The position numbers and the translations under genes were made by a program. Source: Epithemia pelagica (Eukaryota > Bacillariophyta > Bacillariophyceae > Surirellales > Surirellaceae). Taken from it: a stretch of 64,000 nt of DNA. The stretch spans positions 682,001 through 746,000 of the forward strand of contig OX337238.1 of the NCBI GenBank assembly GCA_946965045.2, written 5' to 3'. The notes under the pieces are model-generated. The model made no database searches. It saw only the letters and a program-made list of their open reading frames with translations, and was not told the DNA's origin. Positions 63,401 to 64,000 of the stretch are shown here, piece after piece. The first letter of the stretch is position 1. Each line of letters starts with the position of its first letter.

Positions 63401-64000
63401 TGTGATTGACGATGAAACAAATCGTCAATCTCTTGCTGATATTCCAGCAGAAAGTAGAAATACAATGTCGACCGATCCAGATAAATGCTCGGAACAAATG
63501 GAAAACAAGAATCCGACTTGCGTTTCCCCTAGCAATGTTGCTACACAGTCCGTGTCATCTAGACATTCACAGATGAGTGCTCCGGGAAATCAGTCCGATC
63601 CAGATTTTCATCACCAGAACCAGTTACTCGATAATGCGTCACGTACGGTTGACAACATCGCTAATTTAGGCCAAGAAGCAAAGACATTGACCAAAACGAA
63701 CGAAACCGAGAAGGATCCTAACCTGAATGACGATGAAGTCAGCAAGAATGCACCCTGCAGGTCTCGCGTCGTGACTGACGAGGACGATAACATGCTGTCA
63801 TCCAAAAACGCTGCTACGGTTCCTCTAGCACTGCGGATGTTTGACTCAAAGCTTTTCAGCTCTCTAGTAGAAGAGTCTGCAGAAAATAAAGACGCAGGCT
63901 CGGACTCCCGGGAAACCCTTTCAACCTCGGAACCAACAGGAAGCTCTGGTATTCAGCAGTTGTCAAACTCAACGGAGCGAAGCAAAATTTACCTGCAGCA
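57414..64000 (+). CDS. Giant low-complexity protein (at least 2,195 codons), 3' end outside window
   Basis: The frame from ATG 57414 stays open to the right edge without a stop. The product starts MPRRPLEERRRSTG and is dominated by Ser, Pro, Gln, Asn, His, Glu and Lys. Visible landmarks: Gln-rich (about 150-210) and Asn/His-rich tracts (about 260-285), a Cys-rich patch (CWQTLCWDPTC...CCCGW, about 496-520), a basic NLS-like run (RRRRRRQQ near 694), and five short hydrophobic-acidic motifs like SUMO-interaction motifs: VFDLSSSS (836), IEIVFVEDD (967), EIISVISLEDE (1009), DVIIVDAL (1226), DVEIISLLSMED (1360). Many SP/TP sites could be phosphorylated. I recognise no folded domain, though one may follow beyond the edge. 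The length of the open frame without stops is strong evidence that it is coding. A nuclear scaffold role is only a guess. Confidence 0.7.
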   Translation, partial: MPRRPLEERRRSTGDTRTKSHPPSVSPSNRRSIRQDYYSNDDGGGGPSVSSPHFQILEQHGASFASTSPVINYGAPSPRHDSPTRRRRRQSYQFPIDNDQPSMAVTNSPRQTRPQHPHHPTSSSSPPDSTTSSSASLVWYPNNDNHPHKYHAWFQQQQQDHPSEQATESSRDVYVEYTTKGGRSWLMEQEEHYQQEQQQQRQQQEPQPHSKHTSFMAQPKRSRFHPTTTQRMEQRPEPQDRIIHDPVDQSSRSQEDPSTSSSHPWNNHNHNSNNNHNNNMASGISSEEEEEDDDEAFQSNNSAILWEHLLSLADGMPPETNNNNQKMTRAIRTRTRPTSPIPVSSPRRINHNHHNSTTTRMQTSPNSSGARNNRRRRRMEQPLSPLPPPTRPTMVSSSPHSISPPPPPTTALHSPRMHWDHPKSIPDHDNDKYQKDDGGTVTTIADGTTVATRTGNNVLRMQESTPRVVLLKPNPSLSSSSSQNDAHETQVPGAACWQTLCWDPTCLQDSNGECCCGWRPGNGRSRTIANTTNPGNTNLDGTRVSIEPTLANGPHNNNNNNKDNGMAADCRASAALTQENGVPMVVETTVQPPSVSSVLSPVLRRWHKTPPQSSIPTASPSPRHGAKSSWNQKKQTNSSNNKKRRESEPPPVVDHSGPWRSPDAAAVEQREPRHSDERPKSPRRRAKSLSPNRQRRRRRRQQILSWARKQYQNRRVHHLGETRHTPPAPATPPPPPLRTITVIEWRQPDDGTVVFHVDEDDQQNSKGRSVTRTDVQTPTNTDRQTHSTTGTEKSTQQKRFDSKPPIESAEQAGVKRASDGSLDHRTEFLRQRDQPVFDLSSSSKSAPAADLDSTSDLSLFLLKQQQKQKASLYSETNDTPTEQNTPTSSASIQPKVALVEQPPQSGGSTSGKGETMGSGENSSNDQQPRKEEKAPVAHEPLLAAEQQQGTTPNTNTKNDKEVEEGEIEIVFVEDDQFQHPTNFSYGDPRGIVFDWLPQPSPMGQEQEQEIISVISLEDENVQKEEIFSPVISLASSNHANNGTFGSSPRPKRVAKASRANATGRLSQSSPRPPRYEENSLKKHQPFQKKHDTDQQKRSEKEKTAAVYSFVVSPPIANEVARSPHIDRKADSPQTAQLDLPDLDHQKATMDIPREGTKKDVAHEKKEVIQSVAFEKATASPCYDKSIESPRTAVRPPRPESAKKARIMSPWKAKSLDQKGTGTVEQDVIIVDALCASETTQLAPPSSFVKTDKRSSIEDHQRQNPSIKRHDDRNKSKPHNRPMSPSHTSSPKRNSFETQNHSKTKQVDWVTRRQHLRDYATARRRESPEKSGPQYAEEEQFKAPSRGMEITVHHRKGDPQDVEIISLLSMEDCTTKLYPSMSKPVVPNVIALSDQQALVPYQKPTKTKNKKGRVPRPRVHVVDAEKEVKNILQRQQLERWLRKPPPTPKISSRVGSVSALIKVQKQKRNQQRPDPQDHGPLLSSHTKEGKRKDPDEGSESPKRRIGPDPSENAAALSPEKGPDPPGSILRESKWIENMQSTQLISGSRNHARYMVEESLNDDGRPLHILEIMARQAKNRSSSKPLFSSSLWASGMDSRYGASPRINQGDSSHFDLTVYEETARDDEKFLVSPRKTDPPLLSSVIEDENHSQVISSLSATFSRESDKENPERRNTSGFLALDDPGGIIAVRSKASPGRGHRQRSENMSIPHRTRSIPTSDDFPDEIAVKTHVHNQHVHGSHSNGNQLEARLSKRKLLPALEITDPKEHDSEGCEPPGSGSEANPVKDCGNDSLARHDLNNDQKGQTKQPPADVTTQEIEAVNDNWSENSVQLQGQLVEEGGSGLTSGDAGSKAVPSIDLSDLSSENKSMTKVAPSKTEIDTSDGDPVSKIDQVQREADLDQVEEKCSSSSKTDYRQLSLGPMENSGSLDPGDEIVEGHDLYLGCDTISVGGNVNAGMTASSPSYTRSAVGKKDAGAITISQPLVSSTAELNRENSLNFVIDDETNRQSLADIPAESRNTMSTDPDKCSEQMENKNPTCVSPSNVATQSVSSRHSQMSAPGNQSDPDFHHQNQLLDNASRTVDNIANLGQEAKTLTKTNETEKDPNLNDDEVSKNAPCRSRVVTDEDDNMLSSKNAATVPLALRMFDSKLFSSLVEESAENKDAGSDSRETLSTSEPTGSSGIQQLSNSTERSKIYLQ

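Overview
The window reads as nuclear DNA of a photosynthetic stramenopile, almost certainly a diatom. The support is an LHCX-type fucoxanthin chlorophyll-binding protein with an ASAF plastid-targeting cleavage site, several other proteins with a signal peptide followed by an AF-type motif, short introns (about 80-280 bp), intron-poor genes on both strands, and repeat-rich spacers. I cannot name the species from sequence alone.

Layout. 1-8.3 kb: a THUMP-domain rRNA/tRNA methyltransferase (cut by the left edge, minus strand), a Twinkle-type organellar primase-helicase with one intron, a signal-peptide thioredoxin with three exons, and a ChrA-type chromate transporter. 8.3-14 kb: a decayed Helitron on the minus strand (Rep/HUH plus PIF1-like helicase, broken into several reading frames). 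14-20 kb: an accessory stretch with several families of degenerate tandem repeats, an acidic ORF with an internal stop, an unknown gene with a GC-AG intron, and an 18-bp minisatellite. 21-23 kb: LHCX with a cluster of TGACG boxes upstream, then a rhamnose-mutarotase-like protein. 25-29.5 kb: two tandem GT43 glycosyltransferases separated by a 603-bp non-autonomous element with 63-bp terminal inverted repeats. 30.7-46.4 kb: a frameshifted amino-acid permease, an ankyrin protein, a tRNA-hydroxylase-like rhodanese protein fused to a CCCH finger and divergent from a YAE1-type protein, a heat-shock-factor-type transcription factor, and three unrecognised single-exon genes.

48-64 kb: a protein-disulfide-isomerase-like gene with an in-frame TGA exactly where the first active-site cysteine belongs (U-G-Y-C), best read as a selenoprotein; an Asp/Glu-racemase-like protein with a myristoylation-type N-terminus; a plastid-targeted RAP-domain protein; a plastid-targeted peroxiredoxin-like/glutaredoxin-like fusion whose glutaredoxin motif has lost both cysteines; and a huge low-complexity ORF of at least 2,195 codons that runs off the right edge and carries several SUMO-interaction-like motifs.

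There is no operon logic. Themes that recur are organelle gene expression (primase-helicase, RAP protein, RNA methyltransferase, tRNA hydroxylase) and thiol/selenol redox proteins (thioredoxin, seleno-PDI, Prx/Grx fusion). The most notable item is the putative seleno-PDI.
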